From the NCBI GenBank assembly GCA_023053575.1, contig JAKZAP010000005.1, positions 2,418,001 through 2,482,000 on the forward strand: a stretch of 64,000 nt of DNA, in the 5' to 3' direction. This DNA is from Branchinecta lynchi (Eukaryota > Arthropoda > Branchiopoda > Anostraca > Branchinectidae). Positions 22,331-32,748 of this stretch are shown here, in pieces (position 1 is the stretch's first letter; each line of letters starts with the position of its first letter). Under the pieces are notes generated by a model. It ran no database searches. It was not told the origin of the DNA and saw nothing but the letters and a program-made list of their open reading frames with translations. A program made the position numbers and the translations under genes.

Positions 22331-22631
22331 GAGCGTCATCCTACTTACCGCAGTTACTACGCATGACGTCACGAATTCTGGCTTTTTGCCGTCAAGGCTG
22401 GAACGATTTTTCTATTTTCCAGCAAGATCTCACGCCAGGGGCGAATCCGACCAATCACGTTTCAGAGATGTGCAGTTACTACGTTTACTAAGCTCCCGAG
22501 CATGGTAAACAAATAGTAACTATTAGTTACTATTCCGACAAGGTTGGAACGGTCAGCGTAGTAACTTTTCGTGAGGATGGAACGTAAATAGTAACTAATA
22601 GTAACTATTGTTAGAAGGGTGGAACACGCTC
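22331..22631 (+). mobile_element. TTA-site MITE (PIF/Harbinger-like)
   Basis: Right end GGGTGGAACACGCTC and left end GAGCGTCATCCTACTTACC (the left lacks the GTTCC seen in the 51266 copy), flanked by TTA at 22328-22330 and 22632-22634. The interior contains AATAGTAACTATTAGTTACT and ATAGTAACTAATAGTAACTA. Confidence 0.7.
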
Positions 22632-23089
22632 TTAAGGTCGCCAAACATCATTTAAAACACAAGCGTACGTACAAGTTTTCGTACAGTAATACGTAGAAGT
22701 ACGTACAGTTTTCTGACTTTTTAGAAACGGTTCTATGTTATTTCAATAAATTCAGAACTATCTCGGCTGTACTTAGCAGCGCGCAGGCCAATTTGCTTTA
22801 AGAAGAAACCGGGAGAAAATCGCATAACCGGTCTTTCTGACCAATGAGCTCCTAAGCAGCAATCGACAGGAGTGTGAACCGTTTCGAACAGGACCAAACC
22901 CGGCAGATGTAAATATCGGTGTAGGGTCGTTAGGGTGGAAAAAATAATATCGAATGAATCAGTAATACTTTTAACGATCATGTCGATCATTCACAAAAAC
23001 GAGTCCACCCCGCATCACTGCGCCAGAATACTTTAATAGCTTACTAACTAGCCCTACTAACCCTGCAAAGACCTTGCTGATCCACCAAC

Positions 23090-23243
23090 CTGAATAGGCT
23101 CCTTCGCCGCTGCTTGAGCGTTTATGGGCATTTGAAGTGAGCAGGAAAATTCTGGCTTCAAGGTAATCAGGTCGATTCGCTGCTCCATCTCAAACACGGG
23201 GGACAGTTGTGTAAACCTGTCCGACGGTAACTTGTCGCAGTAC
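23090..23243 (-). CDS. dicer: Dicer, DUF283 exon 1
   Basis: 154-nt exon. Acceptor ATTGGTTTTCAG, donor TTCAG/GTTGGT. Its first base completes an arginine codon split after two bases in the 26671-26529 exon. It encodes YCDKLPSDRFTQLSPVFEM, then LKPEFSCSLQMPINA. This matches the Dicer signature at the start of DUF283 (INRYCxRLPSDxFTxLxP...YxSxLxLPINSP). It ends in phase 0 and joins the SDWKLSK exon. Confidence 0.96.
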
Positions 23244-23315
23244 CTGAAAACCAATTATCTTAGCTTGTAGCCGGTTACTAACTGGCGACTGCAGTGGCTT
23301 GCGAAGTTTGATCAC

Positions 23316-23400
23316 AAGCCACTCAACAGATCAATTGGTTAAAGCATCGGTATACGGGGCCTTAGGTTGCGGGTACAAATTCCGCTTGAGGAGCATTTTA
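23316..23400 (+). repeat. tRNA-like SINE head, probable
   Basis: CAGATCAATTGGTTAAAGCA resembles an A box and GGGTACAAATTCC a B box about 45 bases downstream, followed by a T-rich tail rather than a clean acceptor stem. It is better read as a SINE or tRNA pseudogene than a tRNA gene. Confidence 0.4.
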
Positions 23401-23502
23401 ATTTTCAGTTCACTACTTCTTAATTTTCATTCAATTTTATTTTCAAAACTGATACAGCGGTCAAGCCGATTTGGTGGTTCTCGTCCATATTAACACTAAT
23501 TA

Positions 23503-24013
23503 TTCAATCAATCAATCAATCAAGTTTACTCAGAAGAGCTAAAAGCTAGAAAAGGAATACAAATTTACAAAATACACAGACACACAAGAAACAAATTAAC
23601 TAATACACTTACAAGAAATTACCAGAAATAAATGATGGAACGAAACTACGTAAAAATTGGGTAGAAGAATTAGCGGGATATGGGTAAAACTTATTGCCAG
23701 TATTCCTTTCGGACCGACGCACGGAAGACGGGAGGGGAGGGGGGAATAGATGGGTCATCTGGGGACAACACGTTTTCTTAGCTCCAAATTTGTTTGAAAG
23801 AGTATTTCTACGTACAGATAATTTAGGAATGTTAAGTTTAATGAGAGCCTCTTCGTATGTAATATTATGATCACCCAGAATGATTCTCATGGCTCTCTTT
23901 TGGACATTTTCCAGGCGATCAGAGAGCTCTGCATATATATTTATATACTCTACACTAGTTTGGATATAACAAAGACTTGTCAAACATAACACAAAATATT
24001 CATATCTATACAC
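23503..24013 (-). pseudogene. LINE ORF2 C-terminal fragment
   Basis: On the minus strand: LSDRLENVQKRAMRIILG, then EEALIKLNIPKLSVRRNTLS, then FYPYPANSSTQFLRSFVPSF before the stop at 23609. This is the thumb and C-terminus of CR1/L2-type LINEs (LExVQKRAxRIILG...LxLPxLxxRR). A (TTGA)n tail at 23503-23523 marks the 3' end. Confidence 0.8.
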
Positions 24014-24159
24014 AATTAATGATGCGAGTTAAAAAGGTTGACGAAAGCAGGAACAAAACTTCTTAGGTAACGAGTCGTTATTGGCTGCAATTGGGTATTG
24101 GCTAGGCTACCACTCTCTCAGGCCTTACACTTGCCGCTGAAAAATCTGGGGGGAGGATA

Positions 24160-24520
24160 TAATGTAGCGCTGGTGTATTCAAGATTTTAGTTCCTATCTC
24201 AAGGGCTATTTTCCCTGAGGCCCCGCCACGCTAGCCCTGGACCGTCTTCATTTGATGTGTGATTGTGTGGAATTGAATGAATGGGGAACGGAGGTATTTG
24301 GTGAGAGTGTTTAATGAAGAATGGATGGTAAGGATGATGAAGGATGAATGTTTTGTTACTCTAAAAATACTTGGACGTTACTTCAGGCTTGCGATGGAGC
24401 ATAGAACGATATTTTTAGAATAGGAGCAGTGTGTTAGTTATGTAAGTTAGTGCATTTTTTACAATTTTTGTTGCCATGGCCCTCGGGCTTTTTTCGGTAA
24501 TTACATTCTATTCTACTATG
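24160..24520 (+). mobile_element. LINE 3' UTR fragment
   Basis: Ends TTGTTGCCATGGCCCTCGGG, CTTTTTTCGGTAATTAC and an ATTCTATTCTA tail. A related GTTGCCATGGCCATCGAGCA segment is at 27528. Confidence 0.5.
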
Positions 24521-24589
24521 TGACTCCCACATTGGAGTCGTATAGACTTTTAAAACTTCAAAAAATTGCTTCCTAATTATCTGACACGG

Positions 24590-25510
24590 TAAAAGTCCCT
24601 AAAAGTCCCATCTTCATATAAACATCTAAGTAATCCTCATTTACGGCGCGTCCAATCATTGTTCCAATCGTCTCTTACCTATAGATATTCAATCACGTCT
24701 TATCTATAGCCAAATATACCAAAATTCCAACTTTGGCCAGATTCTCTACGAACTACTTAAAATAAACAAATTTCAAACACGTACTCCCCTTGTCTCCTTA
24801 CTACTATATCAAATCTCTAATCAACTTCAGAAACAACCCTTTACTTTTAGCAAAATTCCGGTTCTGGTAGGATTCCGATCAAAATACTTATCAGGCACAG
24901 GGGCGTCATATACGAAGGGGGGGGGGAGGCCCCCCCCCCCAGTTTTGTCGGTCAGTCAGTAAAAAATAACCGAGTCGGCGCAAAGCGCCGCTGTTTTTCG
25001 TAAAACGGTGGGTGTTTTCGTAAAACCAATCGATTTTTTCGAGAAACCATTCGCTTTTTCTGAAAATCAGACGGTTTTTCATCAAAATAGTAGATTTTTC
25101 TTAAAAATAGTCGAATTTCTGAAAATCAGTCGAATTTTCTGAAAATCAGTCGATTTTTCGTAAAAACTGTCGTTTTTTCTGCAAAAACAGTCCGAAAAAA
25201 TGACCAGCCAGTCGGTAAATACCTAGCCCCCCCCCCCCCCCCGAAAAAAAGGTTTGGCTAGTAACTCCTCGGTCAGGCAAGAACATAAAGTTCAGATATG
25301 GATACACCGCGTCTCTTTACTTCTAAATCGACACTTTATAAAAATATTTTTTGCCCCTAATTTGAAACCAGGCCTCTAAATTAATTCTAGGTCTACGATC
25401 TGTACTTTGACCCAAAGAATCCTCACAACAAGTTGGAAGAAAATGTCTCAATCCCTTCGAGTCTTAACGTGCTAACAGACGGACAGATGGACAAACTTCA
25501 CAAACCAATG
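24590..25510 (+). repeat. Family A copy interrupted by a hAT-like MITE
   Basis: Diverged units to 24897 (CCGGTTCTGGTAGGATTCCG, TACTTATCAGGCA) and again from 25255 (GTAACTCCTCGGTCAGGCAA), ending AGACGGACAGATGGACAAAC. The MITE lies between. Confidence 0.65.
24898..25245 (+). mobile_element. hAT-like MITE with CAGGGGCGTCA end
   Basis: Left end CAGGGGCGTCATATACGA followed by poly-G and poly-C tracts, GCGCCGCTGTTTTTCGTAAAA and a run of sequences like CGATTTTTCGTAAAAACTG; right end GTCGGTAAATACCTAGCCCC. It shares modules with 3885-6501. The right TIR is not preserved. Confidence 0.6.
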
Positions 25511-25545
25511 AACAAGAGTTTGAGATCCCACAAATCCATTTGTGG

Positions 25546-25886
25546 TAGACTGGCACGAAGGGATTTAGAGAATAAGCGACTGTGGTAACTTATGGTAACT
25601 ACCGGTAAAACTTTAGAAGACATCAAGGGCGCGAAGGTTCTATTATTTATCAATCCAAAGGGAATATGTGCAGGCAAAAAGTAACAGCCTACCTTTCATA
25701 GGCACGACGGAGATTGTAGTATATGTTGTAGTGTAGATACCCTCATTTATGATTGTATTTTTACCCTAGTGAAGTGATTGGGATTATGAAAATTAGTATA
25801 GTCGCAGATCGCGGAGTCATCCAATCGAGTTCAGTATCTGCCGTGCCCTGTAGCTTACATGGTTGCTAGAGTCTCTTTTAAAGTCA
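25546..25886. other. Unassigned intron sequence
   Basis: Starts with a lone TTTGTGGTAGACTGG terminus (25539-25553) like the end of the 11325 foldback. Otherwise nothing recognised. Confidence 0.5.
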
Positions 25887-26032
25887 GCTGTAAAAAGTTT
25901 CCCCGAGTAAGGCTTAAAGTTAACTGTCGTATTTGCTACTGGGATTAATCTTATCCAAATTAGAGATAATATTATCTGTTTCGAGACAAGATTAATCCCA
26001 GTAGCAAATACTGCAAGTTTTTTTTTACAGTG
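25887..26032. repeat. Palindromic MITE family D
   Basis: CTGTAAAAAGTTTCCCCGAG to TTTTTTTTTACAGTG with the stem GTATTTGCTACTGGGATTAA and its complement. Other copies at 27612 and 27851. Confidence 0.8.
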
Positions 26033-26084
26033 ACGCTGACTGCGACTCATACTTGATGGCGCTATGCTGGAAGTCAGTACAGAC

Positions 26085-26250
26085 GTAATTTAGCAACATT
26101 TCAGCCCTTCAAAGCATGGTCATCTTCAGGCTCAAAGACGCAGGCAGCCAAATCGCAGAGTAATTTCTCTAATTTAAGCCTGAAGAGGATCCTCGCCAAG
26201 AAAGATCAAACTGTTTTTAGAATTATTTTAGCTTACTTATTCGTTCAGCG
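26085..26250 (+). repeat. Snap-back family C, diverged copy
   Basis: AACATTTCAGCCCTTCAAAG on the left and AAGCCTGAAGAGGATCCTCG, CCAAGAAAGAT on the right form diverged arms. The weakest member of the family here. Confidence 0.5.
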
Positions 26251-26528
26251 CAACCAAAAAGGATGAGTACAGAAATACAAAATAAAAAGGATATTTATTT
26301 TTTATTTACTTCAGCCCTAACCATATACATAGGAAAACACACACATTAACACTAAAAATCAGACATAACCGCATATATAACAAAATCCACGAACCACAAG
26401 TTCGTCACTCCATTTTTTCCACAGAGGCGGTGAAAATGGAAAAATTGGAGTGGAAAGGATATAAATATAAGAAAAACTGGATGGGAAAGAATATAAACAT
26501 AAGAGTTTTTAGAGACGGAACAGCCTAC

Positions 26529-26671
26529 CTGTACAGGTTCTGAACGGCCTGAGCCGAGTTGATTCGAGGACCGTGTTTCCCATATGGCGCGTACTCTTCT
26601 TCATCACCAGGAATTACGTCGAAGTCGTCTTCAAGGTCGATCAGAGAAGCTCTGTACTGTGTCATTAGAAT
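26529..26671 (-). CDS. dicer: Dicer, exon between helicase and DUF283
   Basis: 143-nt exon, the most 5' one confirmed. Acceptor GTGTTTTCTCCAG, donor TACAG/GTAGGC. Begins in phase 0, ends in phase 2. It encodes ILMTQYRASLIDLEDDFDVI, then PGDEEEYAPYGKHGPRINSA and QAVQNLYR. The acidic run, PPY-like motif and GPRIN...A...N-RYC junction match the linker from helicase to DUF283 in animal Dicers (KIL...DDDDVFPPY...GGPRVTINTAIGHINRYC). The helicase itself should be encoded immediately upstream but was not found. Confidence 0.92.
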
Positions 26672-27611
26672 CTGGAGAAAACACAAGGATAAAGACTGAC
26701 CCTCACTGCCAGACTCATCCCATCCCCCCCCCCCTCCCTTCAGAACAATCAGACTAGGGTTTTCATTCTGACTACATTTTTTCCTGACAGAACTCCGTTT
26801 GATCCGAAATCCAGCGAAAATCTGGCTGAGTGCGCGTACGGAAATTTTGTTTCATAACTATGAAAAATTATGGACACTGACGACACGACGTTAAACACTG
26901 ACGACCATAAAATTTTAATCTTTTCTACAATGTTTGGCGGGACTCTAGTGGCTAGTTTGAGGTTTTTCACATCAGAGCAAAATAACACTAGGGATAAGCG
27001 CCAAGACTTGACAAAGTTGACACACACTCGAATAGCATGGGCACTAGCACCACTAGCGATACAGAACGTCCCTACTGAAACTCAGTCAGTCTGTCACCAG
27101 CGATGGGCTCCGATAGTTTCATATTCTAAACATAGCAAACAAATTATACAGTCTCCATTGTGTCCTTGGTGTGTGCAGTCCTAACCCTTGGCTTTACTAG
27201 AAATTTCTGAACTCGAAAGTTTGTCTCGCTTTAGATGCTACAATCGTAGTGGATGGTGCTATGAGTATGGTCCGTTTCCAAAGCATGGAAAGCATAGGTA
27301 TTGACGCTACTGCCTAGTGTTATTTTGATCTGCTTCCCATTCACATAGCCCCGCGTAGTACCAAGGTAGTACGGAGAGCGTTTAAGGGATATATTGATAA
27401 GATAATGAAAGAGAAATGAATTTTTAGTGTGCAAAATTTCGGACGTTAATTGAGGTTTGAAACGAATCACCAGAACAAGGTTCTTCGAGATCATCAGGAC
27501 ATATTACAAGTGCTCAATCTGTACTTTTCTGTTGCCATGGCCATCGAGCACCTTCATTCATTTTTCTTTCCACATGTCCTACCACCAACTGATTCGTTCT
27601 AGACCCGTCAA
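26672..27611. other. Unassigned stretch upstream of the confirmed Dicer exons
   Basis: Poly-C tract near 26725. Reading frames on both strands (26749-27027 minus, 26870-27184 plus, 27231-27494 minus) show no family I recognise. A LINE-like GTTGCCATGGCCATCGAGCA tail lies near 27528. No helicase motif was found. Confidence 0.5.
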
Positions 27612-27777
27612 CACTGTAAAAAGTTTCTTCGAGTAAGGATTAAAGTTAACTGCAGTATTTGCTACTGGGATTAATCTTATCTCTTAATCCGAATTATAAA
27701 GATAAGGTTATCTTTTTAAAGACAAGATTCATCCCACCATCCCAGTAGCAAATGCTGCAAGATTTTTTCTTACAGTG
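27612..27777. repeat. Palindromic MITE family D
   Basis: Ends CACTGTAAAAAGTTTCTTCG and TTTTTTCTTACAGTG. The stem GTATTTGCTACTGGGATTAA and its complement enclose GATAAGGTTATC-type sequence. Confidence 0.85.
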
Positions 27778-27850
27778 TTCATTTATTTTTATTTTTCACA
27801 TGTCCTACCCCCAACTGATTCGTACTAGATCTGTCAACACAAAGGCGATC

Positions 27851-27962
27851 TTGCAGTATTTGCTACTGGGATTAATCTTGTCTCTACTGAGATACGATAT
27901 TATCTAATTCGGGTTAGTCTTATCCCAGTAGAGATAAGATTAATCCCAGTAGCAAATACTAA
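27851..27962. repeat. Palindromic MITE family D, core only
   Basis: TTGCAGTATTTGCTACTGGG and GATTAATCCCAGTAGCAAAT form the stem; the CACTGTAAAA ends are missing. It lies 73 bases from the previous copy. Confidence 0.8.
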
Positions 27963-28154
27963 TATAGTTGTATTTGTATAGAATTACATTTATTTAGTGA
28001 TTAAATTATTGGGTGCTGCCACAAGCAAATCTGTATAGATTTTCACGTGACAGGTCTGTTATGATATTGAAATTTTCTTTTGTAAAATACCATTACATAT
28101 TAAAATTTGCCTCTCTACCTCTCTGTGTAGTTAAAGGAGTTATATCATACGCAT

Positions 28155-28280
28155 TATAGTACTTGCAACGTCTAGACCCCCCCCCCCCCAAGATCCAAGA
28201 TGAAGCCACGTTCGATTCGACGGCTGGGTCATCTAGCGGCGCGGGTCGGAAGCGCGCCCGATATGGGGAGGCTGAGGTCA
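28155..28280 (+). other. Possible C-terminal coding remnant
   Basis: Plus-strand frame after a poly-C tract: KIQDEATFDSTAGSSSGAG, then RKRARYGEAEVIV and a stop (28278-28280). The composition is protein-like, with a basic cluster, but no family is recognised and no upstream exon was found. The opposite strand is also open. Confidence 0.2.
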
Positions 28281-28559
28281 TAGTTTGACTAGGATCTAAC
28301 AAAACATTTTTACTGTAGCAGGCATATGGAAAATTTGTAGAAAAATCAAACTAATTATTTGTATTCTCGATTTCTTAAAGTGTTTTGTTTTATACTTTGT
28401 CCTATTAATTCCCGTAAGTCCAAAGAATTAAGGATGTAAACTAGATCACAATAAACAAACGTCGTAAATTATACTAAATTCGTTATAGTGATTTCTTGGA
28501 GATTCTACAACTGAGCTAAATAATATTCAGCTTCCTATACCCAAAAATTTCAAACTTAC

Positions 28560-28620
28560 CGATGATTTCTTCTTCCGACACGCTAAACGTCAACAGGGTG
28601 ATAAACTTAGTTGTTTTAAT
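28560..28620 (-). other. Candidate exon cut by the assembly gap
   Basis: Minus-strand frame FITLLTFSVSEEEII ends at a good donor (ATCG/GTAAGT). The pattern loosely resembles the end of the Dicer helicase region (KFI-x-x-L...x-E-x-x-L). However, it ends in phase 1 while the next confirmed Dicer exon starts in phase 0, so the two cannot join directly. The other side runs into the N block. Confidence 0.3.
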
Positions 28621-28720
28621 NNNNNNNNNNNNNNNNNNNNNNNNNNNNNNNNNNNNNNNNNNNNNNNNNNNNNNNNNNNNNNNNNNNNNNNNNNNNNNNN
28701 NNNNNNNNNNNNNNNNNNNN
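28621..28720. other. Assembly gap (100 N)
   Basis: Exactly 100 undetermined bases, a conventional scaffold gap size, so the true length is unknown. It lies upstream of the first confirmed Dicer exon. Confidence 1.
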
Positions 28721-29188
28721 AGATTGGAGGTGGGGACCATACTGGCCACCCCCCGATCCAAAAAGGACAAGGCAGCTCTTGAGCAAATCCAAAGAAGGGC
28801 TACTAAGCTGATCGCCGGTTTGGAAAACAAGCCCTACAGTGAGCGGCCGAGGGAACTCAACCTCCCCTCCTTAGTCTACAGGCCGAAACGAGGGGACATG
28901 ATCCAGGCACACAAACTCCTCTCAACCAATCAAGAAGAAGAGCTCCTGGAGATTGACCCATCCCACATAACACGTGGACGCCCAAAACATATCCGCAAAC
29001 ATCACGCAAGGACTGGAGCAAGCTGCAACTTCTTCTCGAACAGGATTGTGAGCCTCTGGAACAACCTCAAGGAGGACACTGTTGCTGCTGAATCGACAGA
29101 AGCATTCAACCGCCGTTTGGATGCTGAGTGGAGAGACAAACCATGGAGATTTGACTGGGATGCACCAGAATCTTCCACTAGACTGTAA
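28721..29188 (+). pseudogene. LINE ORF2 C-terminal fragment
   Basis: Frame from the gap to the stop at 29186-29188: ALEQIQRRATKLIAGLENKP, then RPRELNLPSLVYRPKRGDMI, then NFFSNRIVSLWNNLKEDTV and AFNRRLDAEW. These are the standard C-terminal blocks of CR1-like LINE proteins. The catalytic RT blocks would lie in or beyond the gap. The frame is intact over about 150 codons. Confidence 0.9.
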
Positions 29189-30130
29189 CCAAACACAGAT
29201 GCAACATTCATCCCAAGGAGTGATTCAACAGGATCAAAAGTCCTTATTTCCCTCCAAGCTGTGATCTAAGGTAATTGTGTAAATTCGAGGTTGGATACCC
29301 CTCCTGTATCCAAAAATATTCAAACTGAGTGCCTTTTTCTGTTTTGAAGCTGCTTTAAAAGAGATTTTCTGGCTAGCAACTTTGGTAGCTCTACCTTTTT
29401 CTAAAATGTAAATTACAGCAAGGAATACAAGCTCAGCATAGGTAAAAAATGAGGAGGTATTCTTCGAAAATAAAAATATGCTTAACTAGAAACATTGAAG
29501 TAAGATTTGCTTCTATAGTACAGTCTAGTACACTAGACATTTTCAGTCACAGTGCTCAAACGTCTAGCACCGTGCAGGCACCATGCCTGAGACTCGGGCA
29601 GGACTCAGGCTCAGTGCTAGACGTTGACGTCTGCTGGACGCAGCTGGACGTCTGAGCACTGTACCTTGAAATTCATGCATGGTGCATGGGTACGGATTCA
29701 CTGGTGACTTATCCGTAGTCCTATAACTCAGTTTCGGACTAACCAGTGTCTAGTTGGTGCTCAACACCAATCAACAACAACAAGGTCAGAGTCATCAAAG
29801 ATGTAGACGAGAACCGGTTCGGGAGGTAGGTTCTAGTGAAATCACCAGTGAGATGGAAACTGCACTAGAGAAGAAGAGCCGAACAATGGTAAAGAAGAAT
29901 CAGAGACAACAAAAGCACCTATAACACACTATAACATGCAAACCTACCCTTTTGTGAAATACAATTACAGTGTCTTTTTTGGGTTCAATAATTCTTCTTT
30001 CTTTTCTGACATATAGCTTAATCAATAACAATCCTTAGACCAAACAGCTTGTCGTTCTTCTACTTGAACTAGACATGTTCGAGGGCATCCTAAATAAGAT
30101 ACTTTCTAATACACTAATTGATAATTTTAA
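29189..30130. other. Unassigned; includes a small palindrome
   Basis: Probably LINE 3' UTR to about 29500. At 29549-29664 a palindrome of about 115 bp (ACAGTGCTCAAACGTCTAG ... ACGTCTGAGCACTGT) looks like a small MITE. From 29665 to 30130 nothing is recognised. Confidence 0.5.
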
Positions 30131-30513
30131 CTAGACTTCCGTTTCAGAAGTATTCTGGATAATTATTGTTTTCTCAAGCGTCGCTTCCAGCTCAAACATC
30201 CATTCAGTGGCTGCAGTATTCAGCACATCATCACCAAAATGCACAACCTTTGCCAGAACGATCAACTCCTCTATTGCTCGTTTTGTTTTAATTTTTTTCT
30301 GGGCGTTAGCCATAGCCATCATCAGCGTTTCTACTTTGACGGATTTTTCCATCAAAAACGGATTTCTTGGGTCTTTGACGTGGGTCTTCGACGTTGGGTC
30401 TTTGATTTCTTGGGTATTTTGACAGATTAGAATTTGATCCGTCGGAAACTCGGATTCCGGATTTTTGACGGTTTTCAAGATCTTGCGTAAAATCTTAAAC
30501 TCCCTAGTTTTCT
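30131..30513 (-). CDS. Unassigned ORF, possible terminal exon
   Basis: Minus-strand frame of about 125 codons ending TAG at 30131. The segment EFKILRKILKTVKNPESEF is followed by a repeated (I/V)KDP motif, AMANAQKKIKTKRAIEELIV, LAKVVHFGDDVLNTAATEWM and FELEATLEKTIIIQNTSETE. It is lysine-rich with a helical look. An AG acceptor could open it near 30510. No protein family is recognised, no polyadenylation signal is obvious, and no partner exon was confirmed. It could be the 3' exon of a gene upstream of Dicer or a transposon relic. Confidence 0.35.
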
Positions 30514-30591
30514 GAATCTTTCGTCATTTGAGGAAGAGGGAATTCCGTGAACAGTTTATCATCAAACACTAACCTTTCAGGAATTAGCTTA

Positions 30592-30977
30592 TGTAGCGTT
30601 TACACGGACAAGAAATCGCGTCGAGTAGAAAGGAATTCTGATCGACTCGAAAGGATTCCGTTCATGAAGACGAGTAGAAAAAAAGTCTAGCGGGACAGGA
30701 ATCCTTTCATGATGAAACGAATTCCGGCACACTTGAAAGGAATCTTCACGGCGGCGTTGGTAAAAAGTAAAAAAAAAAGGCTAGCTAGCTTTTGAGAGCA
30801 GCAATCATCAGTACTGATGTCATAAATGCTCTAAAAACATTTTTTTAATGGATAGTGAATTTATATATCTCAGATTTTCTGGTTTGAAGAATTAATTTTT
30901 TTCCCTCTGCGTGTAAACATAATCTTGTCACCAAGACCGGATTCTGTTCAAGTTTTCCTGTACTTGTAAACGCTGCA
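30592..30977 (+). mobile_element. TTA-site MITE
   Basis: Ends TGTAGCGTTTACACG and the complement of TGCAGCGTTTACAAG, flanked by TTA (30589-30591, 30978-30980). Internal GGAATTCTGATCGACTCGAA-type repeats. PIF/Harbinger-like by target site. Confidence 0.75.
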
Positions 30978-31056
30978 TTAGTTGCTTCGTCATTAAGAGA
31001 GAGAGAAACACGAGATCATTCCTACACCAATTAACAGAAAATCGTTAGAATGACAA

Positions 31057-31256
31057 AAGTTACTTACTTAAACTTGTTCAGTATCATCCGGCAGTTGGCC
31101 TGCCTGTTCGATGTCCTCTGTTTGTTTGATGAGTTTGTAGTTTGTTGATCTTAAAGCTATTTTGTCCATTCGGCCAATGTGTTGAATCTGCTGTTGTTTT
31201 CTTACCAGAACTTATTAACTCTGTTTTTGAAGCTGGTTATATTTGGCGCCTGGATG
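31057..31256 (-). pseudogene. LINE C-terminal end and 3' UTR, part 2
   Basis: Minus-strand APNITSFKNRVNKFW and stop (about 31248-31208) continue in frame from the 32749-32980 segment once the hAT-like element and one 8-bp duplication are removed. The rest is 3' UTR, including an open frame that is not a gene. Confidence 0.8.
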
Positions 31257-32748
31257 CAGGGGCGTCCCGAGGGGGGGGGGGGGCTACGTTTTGGGCATTC
31301 GGTCACATTTTCGTCGACGGCGAAAAATTCGGTCAACTTTTCATAAAATCGTGTGTCCCCGCATTTTGAATTGGTGATTTAACGTGTTTATTGTTCCCCT
31401 TTCTTTATCGAATTTGCTAATTCACCCAACTTTTGTTCACTCCGCATCGATTTCCACCGCATTTGGTCTGACCCTACGTAAATTCGGTGATTTAACCTGT
31501 TTATTTGGTGTCATTCATTAGCGAATTCGGTAATTCACCGGACTTTTCTCAAGATCGTATCTGTTCTATTGCATTCGGGCAGTCCATTTCATTATTCGGT
31601 CATTAATCAGATTCGTGACCGAATACGATAATTCATCCAACTTTTGTTCAATCCGCATGTATTTCGCCGCATTTGGTCCGTCCCTGCGTAAATTCGGTGA
31701 TTTAACCTGTTTATTTGGTCCCATTCTCTACCGAATTCGATAGTTCGGTCAGTCCATTTCATAATTAAATTCGGTGAGATTCAGTTGGTTCTGATTCGTT
31801 ACCAAATACGGTAATACACCGAATTTATCTTTAGTCCGTTTCTTTTACTAGACTTGTCGAATTCGGTTTGTTTTAGATGGTTCTAACAAGAGTTGTATTT
31901 TTCGGTATACTACGAATTCATTATTTGCCTCAACCCAGTTACTGAGTTCAGTAATTTAAGTGGTATTTATTTATCTCTCGGCCTGTACCATTTACGGTAG
32001 CTCTAGCTGGTTGCTGTTCATTTTTTTACTTCTAAGGATTGCAGTACTTCAGGAATAAGCACGTCTCTTGAGGTGAAAACTAGCCTACTTTTGTTTGCTG
32101 TAAATTCCAAATAAACGTATTTTGTATCCTATTTACCCTGAATCGCCCCTTTTGTCGCCAGACAACTCTGGGTTGAATAGGTAATCTTGGGATCGGAGAA
32201 AGGCACTTTTATCCTCAGTGTTTCCACAACATATCGCCTGCGGCGCATTTCGCACTCTTCACTAGTTTGACAAAGGTTGCCTCATTTAGTTTGCGTTTGA
32301 GGCTTGGAATTTGGGGGGGGGGGGGGTACTGAACTGTGTTAAAAGCTAGAATTTTGATGGGAAGTAATTAAATGTTGCCAGAAAAAAGGCGGATTAAAAA
32401 CATTTCGCCGGCGGTGCATTAATTATTCTTGGACACAGCCGTTAGCGACGTTGTCGCTAGGCAGCAACACCGTTTTTTTGCGATAATTAAAGTCGTGTTA
32501 GCAAAACTGGAAAGGTCTCAAAGGTAAAAGGCTAAAAAAAAACAGAAGCGGAAAAGCATGAAAACGCGCCAATTTTTCTCTTTAGACTTGTTTCTATGGA
32601 CTCTACACCTATTTACGTTGTAGCTTCATGAAGGCAACTCCCTGTGTTTTTACAACTTTTTTGTAATAAATTCAGTAAATCAGGTAGCGATTCGGTCAAT
32701 TTTACCAGGTACGCCCCCTCCAATGAAGAAAGGCTCGGGACGCCCCTG
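31257..32748. mobile_element. hAT-like non-autonomous element in a LINE
   Basis: Perfect 15-bp terminal inverted repeats CAGGGGCGTCCCGAG and CTCGGGACGCCCCTG. 8-bp target duplication CCTGGATG (31249-31256) and CTTGGATG (32749-32756), one mismatch. The 1492-bp interior is full of AATTCGGTAATTCACC-like repeats, with TATCGCCTGCGGCGCATTTC near 32235. No transposase frame. Same family as 61988-63379. Confidence 0.85.

Noticed and set aside
26749..27494. Frames on both strands considered as Dicer helicase exons
   Set aside because: No helicase motif and no phase-compatible splice sites to the 26671 exon.
31057..31210. Minus-strand frame QHIGRMDKIALRSTNYKL... that reads like a protein end
   Set aside because: It lies directly after the stop of the LINE C-terminus restored across the hAT-like insertion, so it is LINE 3' UTR.
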